Source: Oscillospiraceae bacterium
GTDB lineage: Bacteria; Bacillota_A; Clostridia; Oscillospirales; Oscillospiraceae
Assembly (NCBI GenBank): GCA_017537045.1
Contig: JAFYLN010000191.1
Location: 1 to 17,749, forward strand
Direction: 5' to 3'
Length of the DNA stretch: 17,749 bases
Part shown: piece after piece, positions 11,024 to 17,749 of the stretch
Position numbering within the stretch: the stretch's first letter is position 1
Layout: every line of letters begins with the position of its first letter
The notes under the pieces: generated by a model
Seen by the model: the letters and a program-made list of their open reading frames with translations, nothing else
Told to the model about the DNA's origin: nothing
Database searches by the model: none
Position numbers and translations under genes: made by a program

Positions 11024-11052
11024 ATTATACCCGACAATTTCTTTAGATTCAA
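11024..11052 (-). promoter_or_regulatory. Promoter of the ATP synthase operon
   Basis: On the minus strand: TTGAAT (11052-11047), a 17-base spacer, and a perfect TATAAT (11029-11024). Transcription should begin near 11017, giving a leader of about 35 bases before the first gene at 10982. No attenuator or riboswitch is visible in that short leader. Confidence 0.8.
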
Positions 11053-11254
11053 TTCCGCGTTGTAGACAAAGTTTCAGGGAATTCTTGGTGAAGATAAACA
11101 AAATGCAAAAATGCTTTTGGGTAATGTGACGGTTTTACCGCAATTATACGGCAAAACATAACAAGAAAACCAGCCTGCCCCTGTAATCTTTGCTGTATTT
11201 TAGCCGCAGGCATGCAGCGCAATAATATCTTAAGATTCAGAAAGTAAAAAAAGC

Positions 11255-11283
11255 TTTTCATTTGTGCAAATATATTGTAAACT
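11255..11283 (+). promoter_or_regulatory. Possible promoter of the recD2-comF-mreB unit
   Basis: TTTTCA (11255-11260), 17-base spacer, TAAACT (11278-11283), four of six consensus bases in each box, in an AT-rich stretch. The region 11053-11254 between the two divergent promoters shows no gene or RNA that I can support. Confidence 0.35.
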
Positions 11284-11331
11284 ATCCGTAAGAAACGATT
11301 CATTACTTTTGAAACTGGAGCGGTTTTGTAC

Positions 11332-13545
11332 ATGCAGCAGGAACTTGAAATCATTCAGGGCGTAATCAGCGCCGTTGTTTTTCAGAATTATGATAATGGT
11401 TATGCGGTGCTGCGCCTTGGTGTGGGTGGAAACCAGCATGTGACCGTGGTTGGTACCATTCCGCTGCCCGCTGTGGGCGAGCGGCTGATGGTGACAGGTA
11501 AGTGGATCAATCACCCCACGTTCGGCCGCCAGTTTGAGGCCGAGTTTCTGGAGCGCATGATGCCCCAGACCAGCATGGAAATTCTCAGCTATTTAAGTAG
11601 CCGCATCATCAAAGGCATCGGCCCGCGGATGGCAGCCCGGATTGTGGAGCATTTCGGCGATGAGACCCTGACTGTCATGGAGCGCGAGCCGCTTCGCCTT
11701 GCGGAAGTGGCCGGGATTTCCCGGGAAAAGGCAAGGCTTATTGGTGAAGAGTTCCGGCAGCGGGTGGGTATGCGTGCCCTGATGGAATTTTTCGCTTTGC
11801 ACCAGCTTCCTGCGGAACTGGCGGTTCGGACATATAAGATCTACGGCGAGACCACCGTGGAGCTGCTCTACGATGATCCCTATCTTCTGCTGGACGAGGG
11901 TCTGGATGCGCCGTTCAATGCAGTCGACCGCTTTGCTATTGAGCTTGGCGTGGCAGGAGATGATCCCCGCCGGGTAGAAGCGGGCATTCTCTTTGAACTG
12001 CGCTACAATCTGTCGGCAGGCCATGCATTCCTGCCGGAGGAGAAGCTGACTGCTGCCACGGCGCAGCTGCTGAATATTGAAACCGGAACAGTCTCCGAGG
12101 GCATTGCCCGCCTGCTGGAAGCAGACCGTCTGGTGCGCTCTTTCTTGGCAGGTATTACGGTCTGCTATCTTCCTGAGCTTTATGAAGCGGAAACCAACTG
12201 CACACACCGGCTGCTGGAGCTGTCGGCCACCCGTTTTCCTGCTCCGAAGGATCTTGAAAAAATGCTGCGCACTGCCGAAAATGAAAGCGGCATTTCCTAT
12301 TCCGGCCAGCAGCGCGATGCTATCCGTGCTGCAGCAACTTCCGGTGTGCTGCTGATTACCGGCGGCCCCGGCACCGGCAAAACGACCATTCTCAATGGTA
12401 TTATTTCGTTGTTGGGTCAGATGCAGTGCAGCTGCCTGCTGGCTGCCCCCACCGGACGTGCTGCCAAACGACTGACGGAAGTTACCGGCGAGGAGGCTTC
12501 TACCATTCACCGTTTGTTGGAAGCAGGCATCGATCCCAATACCGGCAGAATGGTTTTTGCACGGGATGAAAGCAATCCACTAAAAGCGGATGCCATTATT
12601 ATTGATGAAATGTCCATGGTGGATGTACAGCTCCTGCACAGTTTGCTGCAGGCGATTCCACCCCGCAAGCGGCTGATTCTGGTGGGGGATCCGGATCAGC
12701 TTCCGCCCGTAGGCCCCGGCTTCCCCTTTGGCGACTGCCTGAGAAGTGCCATGCTGCCCACAATCCGGCTGACAGAGATTTTCCGCCAGGCACAGGAGAG
12801 CCTGATCGTTATGAATGCCCACCGGGTCAATCAGGGTCAGTTGCCTGACCTGAAAAATGTCACCAGTGATTTCTTCTTCATGCGCCGCCAGAGCGAGGAC
12901 GCGGTGCGCCAGACCATCCGCGACCTTTGTACAACCCGCCTTCCGCAGAATATGGGCATTCCTGCCGACCAGATTCAGGTGCTGACACCAACCCGCAAGG
13001 GCGGCGTAGGTACCTGGAGCCTGAACGCATTGCTGCAGGATGCCCTGAACCCTGCTGCCCCCGATAAAAAGGAGCGCCAGTCCGGAGAGTTTACTTTCCG
13101 GGAGGGTGACCGTGTCATGCAGATCCGTAACAATTACGATATCATGTGGAAAAAGTGTGACGGCAGTGCAGTCGGCACCGGTATGTTCAACGGCGATATC
13201 GGCATCATTACCCGTATCGATTCCCAGCAGGAGACCATGACCGTGGTTTTCGACGACAGGGAAGCAGACTACGACTTTACCCAGCTGACCGAGCTGGAAC
13301 CTGCTTATGCCATGACGGTACATAAAAGCCAGGGCAGCGAATACCGCGCAGTAATTCTGGCGGCATGGAATGGCTCGCCGTACCTGCTCAGCCGCAGCAT
13401 TCTTTACACAGCCATCACCCGCGCCCGGGAACTGCTGATCATCGTCGGGCGGGAAGATGTGGTGGCGGCCATGACGGAAAATGCAAAAAAGAACCGCCGC
13501 TATTCCGGCTTAAAGCTGCGCCTGCAGGGAAAGGCAGAAGGATGA
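11332..13545 (+). CDS. recD2: RecD2 family superfamily 1B DNA helicase
   Basis: This 737-residue 5'-3' DNA helicase is of the RecD2 type found in bacteria that lack RecBCD, where it acts in DNA repair and replication-fork maintenance. It has an N-terminal OB-like domain (to about residue 75), a helix-hairpin-helix region (IIKGIGPRMAARIVEHFG, about 92-109), then the helicase core. Walker A GGPGTGKT is at 344-351, Walker B IIDEMSMVD at about 423-431, GDPDQLPPVG at 452-461, and the C-terminal motifs VHKSQGSE and YTAITRAREL are close to the end. Length is normal. The ATG at 11332 follows GGAG (11317-11320) by 11 bases. A TTG at 11326 with 5-base spacing is an alternative start that adds two residues. 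The stop overlaps the comF start. Confidence 0.96.
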   Translation: MQQELEIIQGVISAVVFQNYDNGYAVLRLGVGGNQHVTVVGTIPLPAVGERLMVTGKWINHPTFGRQFEAEFLERMMPQTSMEILSYLSSRIIKGIGPRMAARIVEHFGDETLTVMEREPLRLAEVAGISREKARLIGEEFRQRVGMRALMEFFALHQLPAELAVRTYKIYGETTVELLYDDPYLLLDEGLDAPFNAVDRFAIELGVAGDDPRRVEAGILFELRYNLSAGHAFLPEEKLTAATAQLLNIETGTVSEGIARLLEADRLVRSFLAGITVCYLPELYEAETNCTHRLLELSATRFPAPKDLEKMLRTAENESGISYSGQQRDAIRAAATSGVLLITGGPGTGKTTILNGIISLLGQMQCSCLLAAPTGRAAKRLTEVTGEEASTIHRLLEAGIDPNTGRMVFARDESNPLKADAIIIDEMSMVDVQLLHSLLQAIPPRKRLILVGDPDQLPPVGPGFPFGDCLRSAMLPTIRLTEIFRQAQESLIVMNAHRVNQGQLPDLKNVTSDFFFMRRQSEDAVRQTIRDLCTTRLPQNMGIPADQIQVLTPTRKGGVGTWSLNALLQDALNPAAPDKKERQSGEFTFREGDRVMQIRNNYDIMWKKCDGSAVGTGMFNGDIGIITRIDSQQETMTVVFDDREADYDFTQLTELEPAYAMTVHKSQGSEYRAVILAAWNGSPYLLSRSILYTAITRARELLIIVGREDVVAAMTENAKKNRRYSGLKLRLQGKAEG

Positions 13546-14192
13546 TCACTGATAGAATTTTGAATCTGCTCTTTCCGCCCAAGTGCGTGCTGTGCGGCAA
13601 GATTCTGGAAAAGGACGAGACCGACCTATGCCATAGCTGCCGCATAGACAGCCCCGAATGCCCGGGGGTACATAAAAATTTCTCTTTCCTTGACAGTTGG
13701 GTCGCTGTCTGGTACTATAAAGGGTACATTCGGGAGAGTTTGCTCCGCTATAAATTCCACAGGGCACGCCATTATGCCCCTATTTACGGCAGAATCCTCG
13801 CCATGCGCATCCAGCGGGAATATCCGGAAGGCTTCGATCTTCTGACTTGGGTTCCCATCAGCCGCCTGCGTAAATTCCGCAGGGGCTACGATCAGGTAGA
13901 GCTTCTGGCGGAAGCGGTAGCGCAGGAACTGGGTATGCGTGCGGTCAGCACCCTGAAAAAGATCCGCCATAACCGCCCACAGTCTGCCATCACCGGGCAG
14001 GCGCAGCGCCGCGCCAATGTGCTGGGCGTTTACGAGGTGGTATCTGGCCAGGTGATTGCAGGAAAGCGGATTCTGCTCCTTGATGACATCATTACCACCG
14101 GCACAACTGCCGGTGAATGTGCCCGCGTGCTGCTGACAGCCGGGGCGAAAGAAGTACATTGCGGCTGCGTTGCTGCATCCCATCATGATTGA
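13542..14192 (+). CDS. comF: ComF family amidophosphoribosyltransferase-like protein
   Basis: This 216-residue ComF-family protein is tied in other bacteria to DNA uptake and processing of incoming single-stranded DNA. It starts with a four-cysteine zinc site (C15, C18, C30, C33; CVLCG and CHSC) and ends with a phosphoribosyltransferase domain whose PRPP-binding motif LLLDDIITTGTT is at 178-189. The KFRRGYDQVELLAEA segment (about 111-125) is also typical. The start ATG at 13542 overlaps the recD2 stop as ATGA, with the purine-rich GGGAAAGGCAGAAGG directly ahead. An upstream open frame from 13365 only shadows recD2. mreB follows 18 bases later. Whether this organism is competent cannot be judged from here. 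Confidence 0.93.
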   Translation: MITDRILNLLFPPKCVLCGKILEKDETDLCHSCRIDSPECPGVHKNFSFLDSWVAVWYYKGYIRESLLRYKFHRARHYAPIYGRILAMRIQREYPEGFDLLTWVPISRLRKFRRGYDQVELLAEAVAQELGMRAVSTLKKIRHNRPQSAITGQAQRRANVLGVYEVVSGQVIAGKRILLLDDIITTGTTAGECARVLLTAGAKEVHCGCVAASHHD

Positions 14193-14210
14193 TTTTCAGT
14201 AGGTGACAAT

Positions 14211-15260
14211 ATGTTTAATTTTACTTCCAATGACCTGGGTGTTGATCTGGGTACATCCAATGTTCTGATCTATGCCGACGGCAAGGGTCTCGTGGTGCGC
14301 GAGCCTTCCGTTGTTGCCATCGATAAGAATACCGGCAAAATTCTGCAGGTCGGCGCTGCTGCACGCAGCATGCTGGGCAGAACCCCCGGCAACGTTGTTG
14401 CAATGAAGCCTCTGCGCGAGGGTATCATTTCTGACCACGAAATGACAGTGCGTATGCTGCAGTCCATGTTCCGCAGTGCCAATAAATCCTCCGTGTTCAC
14501 GCCCAAGCCCCGTGTTGTTATCAGTGTACCCAGTGGCGTATCCGAAGTTGAAGAGCGCAGTGTCATCAACGCCGCGCTGGAAGCCGGTGCCCGCCGTGTG
14601 TTCCTGATCGAAGAACCTTTGGCTGCGGCGCTGGGTGCAGGTCTGGATATCAAGGGTGCCAAGGGTCACATGGTCGTTGATATTGGCGGCGGCACCACGG
14701 ATATTGCCGTGCTCAGCATGAATGGTGTTGCGGTTTCCTCCTCCCTGAAGGTGGCAGGTGACCATATGGATGACCTGATCGCCCGTTATGTCCGCCGCCA
14801 GCACGGCGTAGCCATCGGCCAGGTCACGGCAGAAAGCGTCAAAATTCAGATCGGCCGCGTCTATGCCGGTGCCGAGGAGATCAGCATGAACGTCAAGGGA
14901 CGCGATATCAAGACTGGTATGCCCCGCGTGATCACCTTGATGTCCTCTGAGATTTTTGAAGTTCTGCGCCGCCCTGCCCGCATGATCGCAGACGAAGTGC
15001 TCAGTGTGCTGGAGCAGACCAGCCCGGAACTGGTCAGCGATATTTCCGAGACCGGCATTACCCTGACCGGCGGCTGCAGCCAGCTTTATGGCTTCGATGC
15101 CTTGCTGATGGAGCGCACCGGCATCAACTGCACGGTGGCAGATGATCCTGAATTCTGCACCGCTTACGGCTGTGGCAAGAGCCTTGCGTGGATCAACCAT
15201 ATGACCGAGGGGCCTATCAACATTGCAAGACAGCGCATGATGAAGAGCAACCAATACTAA
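14211..15260 (+). CDS. mreB: MreB/Mbl-type rod-shape actin homologue
   Basis: This 349-residue bacterial actin polymerises under the membrane and guides lateral wall synthesis. The nucleotide fold is intact: phosphate-1 motif DLGVDLGTSNV (8-18), phosphate-2 DIGGGTTD (157-164), and the adenosine motif ITLTGGCSQL (283-292). The N-terminal MFNFTSNDLG lacks a long amphipathic extension. A ribosome site, AGGTGA, lies a few bases before the ATG. The genes mreC and mreD, which often follow mreB, are absent: a strong terminator comes 8 bases after the stop. This suggests a paralogue of the Mbl/MreBH kind or a lineage-specific arrangement. It is cotranscribed with recD2 and comF as judged by spacing. 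Confidence 0.95.
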   Translation: MFNFTSNDLGVDLGTSNVLIYADGKGLVVREPSVVAIDKNTGKILQVGAAARSMLGRTPGNVVAMKPLREGIISDHEMTVRMLQSMFRSANKSSVFTPKPRVVISVPSGVSEVEERSVINAALEAGARRVFLIEEPLAAALGAGLDIKGAKGHMVVDIGGGTTDIAVLSMNGVAVSSSLKVAGDHMDDLIARYVRRQHGVAIGQVTAESVKIQIGRVYAGAEEISMNVKGRDIKTGMPRVITLMSSEIFEVLRRPARMIADEVLSVLEQTSPELVSDISETGITLTGGCSQLYGFDALLMERTGINCTVADDPEFCTAYGCGKSLAWINHMTEGPINIARQRMMKSNQY

Positions 15261-15267
15261 AACCAAC

Positions 15268-15300
15268 ACCGCCGCTTCACCCGAAGCGGCGGTATTTTTA
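15268..15300 (+). terminator. Terminator of the recD2-comF-mreB unit
   Basis: A perfect 11-bp GC-rich stem (ACCGCCGCTTC at 15268-15278 pairing with 15283-15293) has loop ACCC and tail ATTTTTA, placed 8 bases after the mreB stop. Confidence 0.9.
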
Positions 15301-15344
15301 TGGCAGTTCAAATTTCAGTTTGTCGCTCTCTTTCGATTGTGCGT

Positions 15345-15407
15345 GTAGGGGCGGCACAGCATTACGAATTCGCATTGGTTTTCGGCGAATTCGCAACATT
15401 GTGCCGC
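15345..15407. repeat. Partial GTAGGGGCGGC-type repeat with long hairpin
   Basis: It begins GTAGGGGCGGC like the element at 1106-1240 but lacks the matching right end CCGCCCCTAC. Instead 15351-15373 pairs with 15385-15407 (19 of 23 positions) around an 11-base loop, with CGAATTCGC and GCGGCACA as perfect blocks. It is probably a deleted or variant member of the same family. Confidence 0.6.
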
Positions 15408-15418
15408 TCAAAAAACAT

Positions 15419-15544
15419 GTCATTGCGAGGAGCGCGAAGCGCGACGTGGCAATCTCCTGCTTCTATGCATCGATAAGCAATGCAGAAACAAACATCGTAC
15501 CGGGAGATTCCCACGTCGGCCTTTCAGGCCTCCTCGGAATGACA
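15419..15544. repeat. Full palindromic MITE-like element (TGTCATTGCGAGGAG family)
   Basis: This 126-bp element starts TGTCATTGCGAGGAG (15419) and ends CCTCCTCGGAATGACA (15544). About 40 bases at each end are imperfect inverted repeats of each other, including GACGTGGCAATCTCC on the left and GGGAGATTCCCACGTC on the right. Small nested hairpins occupy the arms (GCGC-GAA-GCGC on the left, GGCC-TTTCA-GGCC on the right). It contains no gene. It belongs to the same family as the copy inside the atp operon at 5531-5630. Confidence 0.85.
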
Positions 15545-15599
15545 GTGGTTTTCGATGGTTTCCGCGCTGATTTTGCTGCTACCAACTACCAAACCACGA

Positions 15600-15650
15600 T
15601 GTCATTGCGAGGAGCATGGCATTAAGCCATGCGACGCGGCAATCCGCATC
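15600..15650. repeat. Left-end fragment of the TGTCATTGCGAGGAG repeat
   Basis: This fragment starts with the same 15 bases as the full copy at 15419, carries its own arm hairpin (7-bp stem 15614-15620/15626-15632) and the GCGACGCGGCAATC block, but the right end is missing. It is followed by two unrelated small hairpins (15655-15669 and 15670-15690), so it looks truncated or rearranged. Confidence 0.65.
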
Positions 15651-15669
15651 CCCTGCATCCAAAGGATGC

Positions 15670-15690
15670 TGTCGCCCCAATGGGGCGACA
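15670..15690. repeat. Small perfect hairpin in the repeat cluster
   Basis: TGTCGCCCC (15670-15678) and its complement (15682-15690) form a 9-bp stem with a three-base loop, next to another hairpin GCATCC-AAA-GGATGC (15655-15669). There is no T-run on either side, so a terminator role is unlikely. Both are probably repeat debris. The rest of 15301-15776 holds no gene that I can support. Confidence 0.45.
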
Positions 15691-15731
15691 ATTTGAAACC
15701 GCAACAGTGCGACAAACATCAATTTACCATT

Positions 15732-15754
15732 CAACCAAAATCCGCCGGAGCATT
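15732..15754 (-). terminator. Terminator of the cysteine-rich gene and recombinase
   Basis: A perfect 10-bp stem (CCGCCGGAGC at 15732-15741 pairing with 15745-15754) has a three-base loop. On the minus strand it is followed by ATTTTGG, and it lies 23 bases after the stop codon at 15777. Confidence 0.7.
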
Positions 15755-15776
15755 GCTCCGGCGGCGCTGCAGTGTA

Positions 15777-16187
15777 TCAATTGTTGCAGGTGGTATAAGT
15801 GGGTGTGCTGTCGCATTTTCCGCCATTATCACAACCACAGGGAGCAAACTGGGCCGTGGGGAAGGGAATCCGGCTGAACATTTCACAGGGATCTTCGGCA
15901 CAGCAGCCGGGACTGTCACAGCATTCCTTGGTGGGGATGGAGTAATCCAGCACAGGCACGATCAGTTGGGCATCCCGCTCCAGACGCACGATAGAGAACT
16001 GTCCTAATGTTACAAACAGCCGCCGCTGGTCTCCGGAGAGCACCAGCTCCTCGTCAAACATATCCCGGATAAACGCGGGAATCTGCACGACACAGCCGCT
16101 GCTGCACTCGCAGGTGTTCTTCACACGGCTGCTGAGCACCATGGGATCCAGCACCTCGACCACGGACGCCAATTCGCTAAGTGTCAC
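15777..16187 (-). CDS. Cysteine-rich hypothetical protein
   Basis: I do not recognise the family. The 136-residue product has 12 cysteines: a cluster at C26, C28, C32, a second at C89, C90, C95, C96, C101, and a third at C117, C119, C125, C134. A hydrophobic beta-rich middle lies between the first two clusters (RLFVTLGQFSIVRLE, QLIVPVLDYSIP). There is no signal peptide or membrane helix. Such a pattern suits a metal-binding or disulfide-crosslinked structural protein, for example of the spore surface, but this is only a guess. The first possible start, GTG at 16187, overlaps the recombinase stop TAG by one base and has no ribosome site. The ATG at 16142 (121 residues) has GAGGTG 9 bases upstream and may be the true start. 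A terminator follows. Confidence 0.65.
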   Translation of the reverse strand: MTLSELASVVEVLDPMVLSSRVKNTCECSSGCVVQIPAFIRDMFDEELVLSGDQRRLFVTLGQFSIVRLERDAQLIVPVLDYSIPTKECCDSPGCCAEDPCEMFSRIPFPTAQFAPCGCDNGGKCDSTPTYTTCNN

Positions 16188-17698
16188 TAGGCGGCTGCCA
16201 TATCTTCAAATTTCTTCAGTACCACACGGACGCTGCCATCCTTGTTGACGGAAATGTGATCAAGGATGCGACGCATGTCCATGTTGGTAACAGTTTCTAA
16301 TTCCAAAAATCGAGTGATTTCCTGACGGTAATAACGGACGATCTGTTCTGCGTTGCTAAGAATCTCGGCAGATTGAGCAATCTGTGCCAGATCCATATCC
16401 AGAGACTTCAGTTCCTCAGTAACACTGGCGAGCTTATCTTTCAGTTCTGCCATGCTGATCAAATCGTTGGCATACATTTCCTGATACCGGTCTTTCTTTC
16501 CGAGCAGCTTTTTCCGCCTGGACTCAATTTCCTGTTTGGCCTGCTCCGGATTTGTTGCTTCCGGAATCTGCTTGTCCAAACTGGCAAGAACGCTGGCAAT
16601 AAATACATCCTTATCTTCAATTAGGGTAGCAAAGTATTTGCGGAGCTCTTCTATCAATTTGGGTTCGTCCAGAATCACACGGTTGTCACATTTCTCCGCA
16701 GTATACTGATCGTTGGTAACACACCGCCAGTATACCCGGGTGTTCACATAGGTATAGGTCTTCCGGGTAAAGGATCGTCCACAATGCTCACACTTGATAA
16801 GTGTGGAGAATACATGCTTAGAGCTGTATCTGGCATCTCGGAAAGGCTCTCCGGAGTCATATTTGCTCCGCCGGGATTCCATGATTTCCTGTGCTTTCTG
16901 AAAGACCTCAGGGGTTACGATAGCCCAGGAGGGACGTTCGTGATAGAAGTGTTCTTCTTTGGGAATGTTGACTTGCTTGCCGGTCAAGAAATCTTCAATT
17001 TCATATTTATGATTCACTAATATACCGCAGTAGAGTGGATTCACAAGAACGCGTCTGACACCTCTTGGATTCCATTCACTGCCGTATTTTGTTTTGTCGT
17101 TATCTCGGTTCAGAGTCATGCTGATGGTTCGACAGCCCAAGCCTTGCTCGTTGTACAGGTGGAAAATCTTACGAACAATCCGAGCTTCATCGGAATTGAT
17201 CTCTAACGTAAACTTATCGATCCGGTCATAGCCGAAGATTCGCTGAGGAACACGACCTTTTTCTGCATTGATCTTTTTGCCCCACTTGACACGCTTGGAA
17301 AGATTGTTGCTTTCCTCCTGCGCCATGGCACTGAACAAGGTCAACACAAATTCGCTATCTCCCATAGAATCCATATTTGCTGTGAGAAACAGGGTGTTGA
17401 TTCCCATGGATTTCAGTTTGCGAATACTCTGGAGGGCATCGACTGTATTGCGGGCAAAGCGGCTAATATCTTTGACCACTACCATATCAAACAGGCCTAG
17501 CTCCGCATCCCGTAAAAGACGCTTGAATTCCTCACGCTTTTTCAGGGATGTTCCGGTGATACCTTCGTCCGCATATAAGCGGAATAGTTCGTGGCCGTTC
17601 CGTTTGGCATACTCTACAAAGAATTCCTTCTGGTGGATCAGACTATCTATCTGCTCATCTTTGTCCGTTGAGACACGACAATATGCAGCTATTTTCAT
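16187..17698 (-). CDS. Large serine recombinase (site-specific integrase)
   Basis: This 503-residue recombinase should integrate or excise a mobile element by serine-mediated strand exchange. The catalytic serine is S10 in AYCRVSTDKDEQ, with supporting R8 and R80/R83 in ISRFARN. The resolvase domain covers about 3-140, the recombinase domain about 155-270 (PQRIFGYDRI ... NPLYCGILVNHKYE), and a zinc ribbon has C303, C306, C326 and C337. A coiled coil is at about 380-450, followed by a C-terminal domain. All parts are intact. The ATG at 17698 has AAGGAG (17714-17709) 10 bases upstream; the longer frame to 17731 lacks a site. The gene reads as more AT-rich than the housekeeping genes to the left, as expected of a transferred element. 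Excision partners or cargo would lie beyond the right edge. Confidence 0.95.
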   Translation of the reverse strand: MKIAAYCRVSTDKDEQIDSLIHQKEFFVEYAKRNGHELFRLYADEGITGTSLKKREEFKRLLRDAELGLFDMVVVKDISRFARNTVDALQSIRKLKSMGINTLFLTANMDSMGDSEFVLTLFSAMAQEESNNLSKRVKWGKKINAEKGRVPQRIFGYDRIDKFTLEINSDEARIVRKIFHLYNEQGLGCRTISMTLNRDNDKTKYGSEWNPRGVRRVLVNPLYCGILVNHKYEIEDFLTGKQVNIPKEEHFYHERPSWAIVTPEVFQKAQEIMESRRSKYDSGEPFRDARYSSKHVFSTLIKCEHCGRSFTRKTYTYVNTRVYWRCVTNDQYTAEKCDNRVILDEPKLIEELRKYFATLIEDKDVFIASVLASLDKQIPEATNPEQAKQEIESRRKKLLGKKDRYQEMYANDLISMAELKDKLASVTEELKSLDMDLAQIAQSAEILSNAEQIVRYYRQEITRFLELETVTNMDMRRILDHISVNKDGSVRVVLKKFEDMAAA

Positions 17699-17700
17699 TT

Positions 17701-17727
17701 GTTGGTTGCTCCTTTCTGTCAACCAAC
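17701..17727 (-). promoter_or_regulatory. Hairpin holding the recombinase ribosome binding site in its loop
   Basis: On the minus strand GTTGGTTG (17727-17720) and CAACCAAC (17708-17701) form a perfect 8-bp stem. The 11-base loop (17719-17709) contains AAAGGAG, and the start codon begins two bases after the stem. It could modulate translation, or be a dyad protein-binding site. Confidence 0.5.
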
Positions 17728-17742
17728 CCATATCTGCTTTAT

Positions 17743-17748
17743 ATTATA
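17743..17748 (-). promoter_or_regulatory. -10 box upstream of the recombinase gene
   Basis: A perfect TATAAT (17748-17743, minus strand) lies 44 bases before the recombinase ATG. Its -35 box would be beyond the end of the window, so the promoter is only half visible. Confidence 0.5.
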
Positions 17749-17749
17749 C

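Noticed and set aside
11049..11354. Possible small gene on the minus strand between the atp and recD2 promoters
   Set aside because: The frame overlaps the start of recD2 and the atp promoter, has no ribosome site, and its composition is not protein-like.
11593..12510. 305-codon minus-strand frame, and 12580-13323, opposite recD2
   Set aside because: Both lie within the helicase coding region, whose motifs are complete on the plus strand; neither has a promoter or ribosome site.
14196..15311. 371-codon open frame on the minus strand opposite mreB
   Set aside because: It is a shadow of mreB, as shown by the intact actin motifs on the plus strand; it also reads through the mreB terminator.
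15301..15776. CRISPR array in the repeat-rich stretch
   Set aside because: The repeats are inverted, unequal in length and irregularly spaced, with no direct repeat-spacer pattern and no cas genes.
15188..16007. Two overlapping plus-strand frames (15188-15625 and 15555-16007) across the repeat cluster
   Set aside because: They run through the mreB terminator and palindromic repeats, have no ribosome sites, and one overlaps the cysteine-rich gene in antisense.

Overview
The window looks like chromosomal DNA from a gut-type, low-redox Firmicute of the Clostridia, most like Oscillospiraceae/Ruminococcaceae (Faecalibacterium/Gemmiger/Subdoligranulum relatives). This is an inference. It rests on moderately GC-rich coding sequence with strong AGGAGG-type ribosome binding sites, a complete F-type ATP synthase operon with a Na+-type rotor subunit, RecD2 without RecBC, and short palindromic repeats that begin TGTCATTGCGAGGAG or GTAGGGGCGGC.

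Layout. Positions 1-1028 hold the 3' part of asparaginyl-tRNA synthetase. It is followed by a perfect hairpin, a small palindromic repeat element (1106-1240) and a second copy of the same hairpin. A TraX-family membrane protein (1314-2198, minus) and a cytosolic M28 zinc aminopeptidase (2376-3629, plus) are divergently transcribed from about 2200-2375. A bidirectional terminator at 3674-3702 separates the peptidase from the convergent ATP synthase operon.

The ATP synthase operon runs on the minus strand from a good sigma-A promoter (11024-11052) in the order atpZ, atpI, atpB, atpE, atpF, atpH, atpA, atpG, atpD, atpC (10982 down to 3706). Several genes overlap by ATGA. Three features stand out. 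Subunit c carries two membrane carboxylates (E31 and E64) in a Na+-type ligand set. Subunit a has about 65 extra residues between its conserved Arg helix and its last helix. A 100-bp palindromic repeat sits between atpG and atpD, the only wide gap in the operon.

On the plus strand, from 11332 to 15260, recD2, comF and mreB form a tight run: recD2 and comF overlap by ATGA, and mreB starts 18 bases after comF. A strong terminator follows at 15268-15300. Positions 15301-15776 contain no gene. They hold a cluster of palindromic repeats, one full copy of the element seen inside the atp operon, partial copies, and a terminator for the gene to the right.

From 15777 to the end, on the minus strand, a large serine recombinase (16187-17698) is followed directly by a cysteine-rich protein of unknown function (15777-16187). 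The recombinase reads as visibly more AT-rich than the housekeeping genes and probably marks the edge of a mobile element that continues beyond the window. Its stop codon overlaps the first possible start of the cysteine-rich gene, so this junction is the most likely place for an attachment site.

I did not find a clearly new multi-gene system. The most interesting points are the unusual ATP synthase membrane subunits, the repeat inserted in the operon, and the recombinase/cysteine-rich gene junction.
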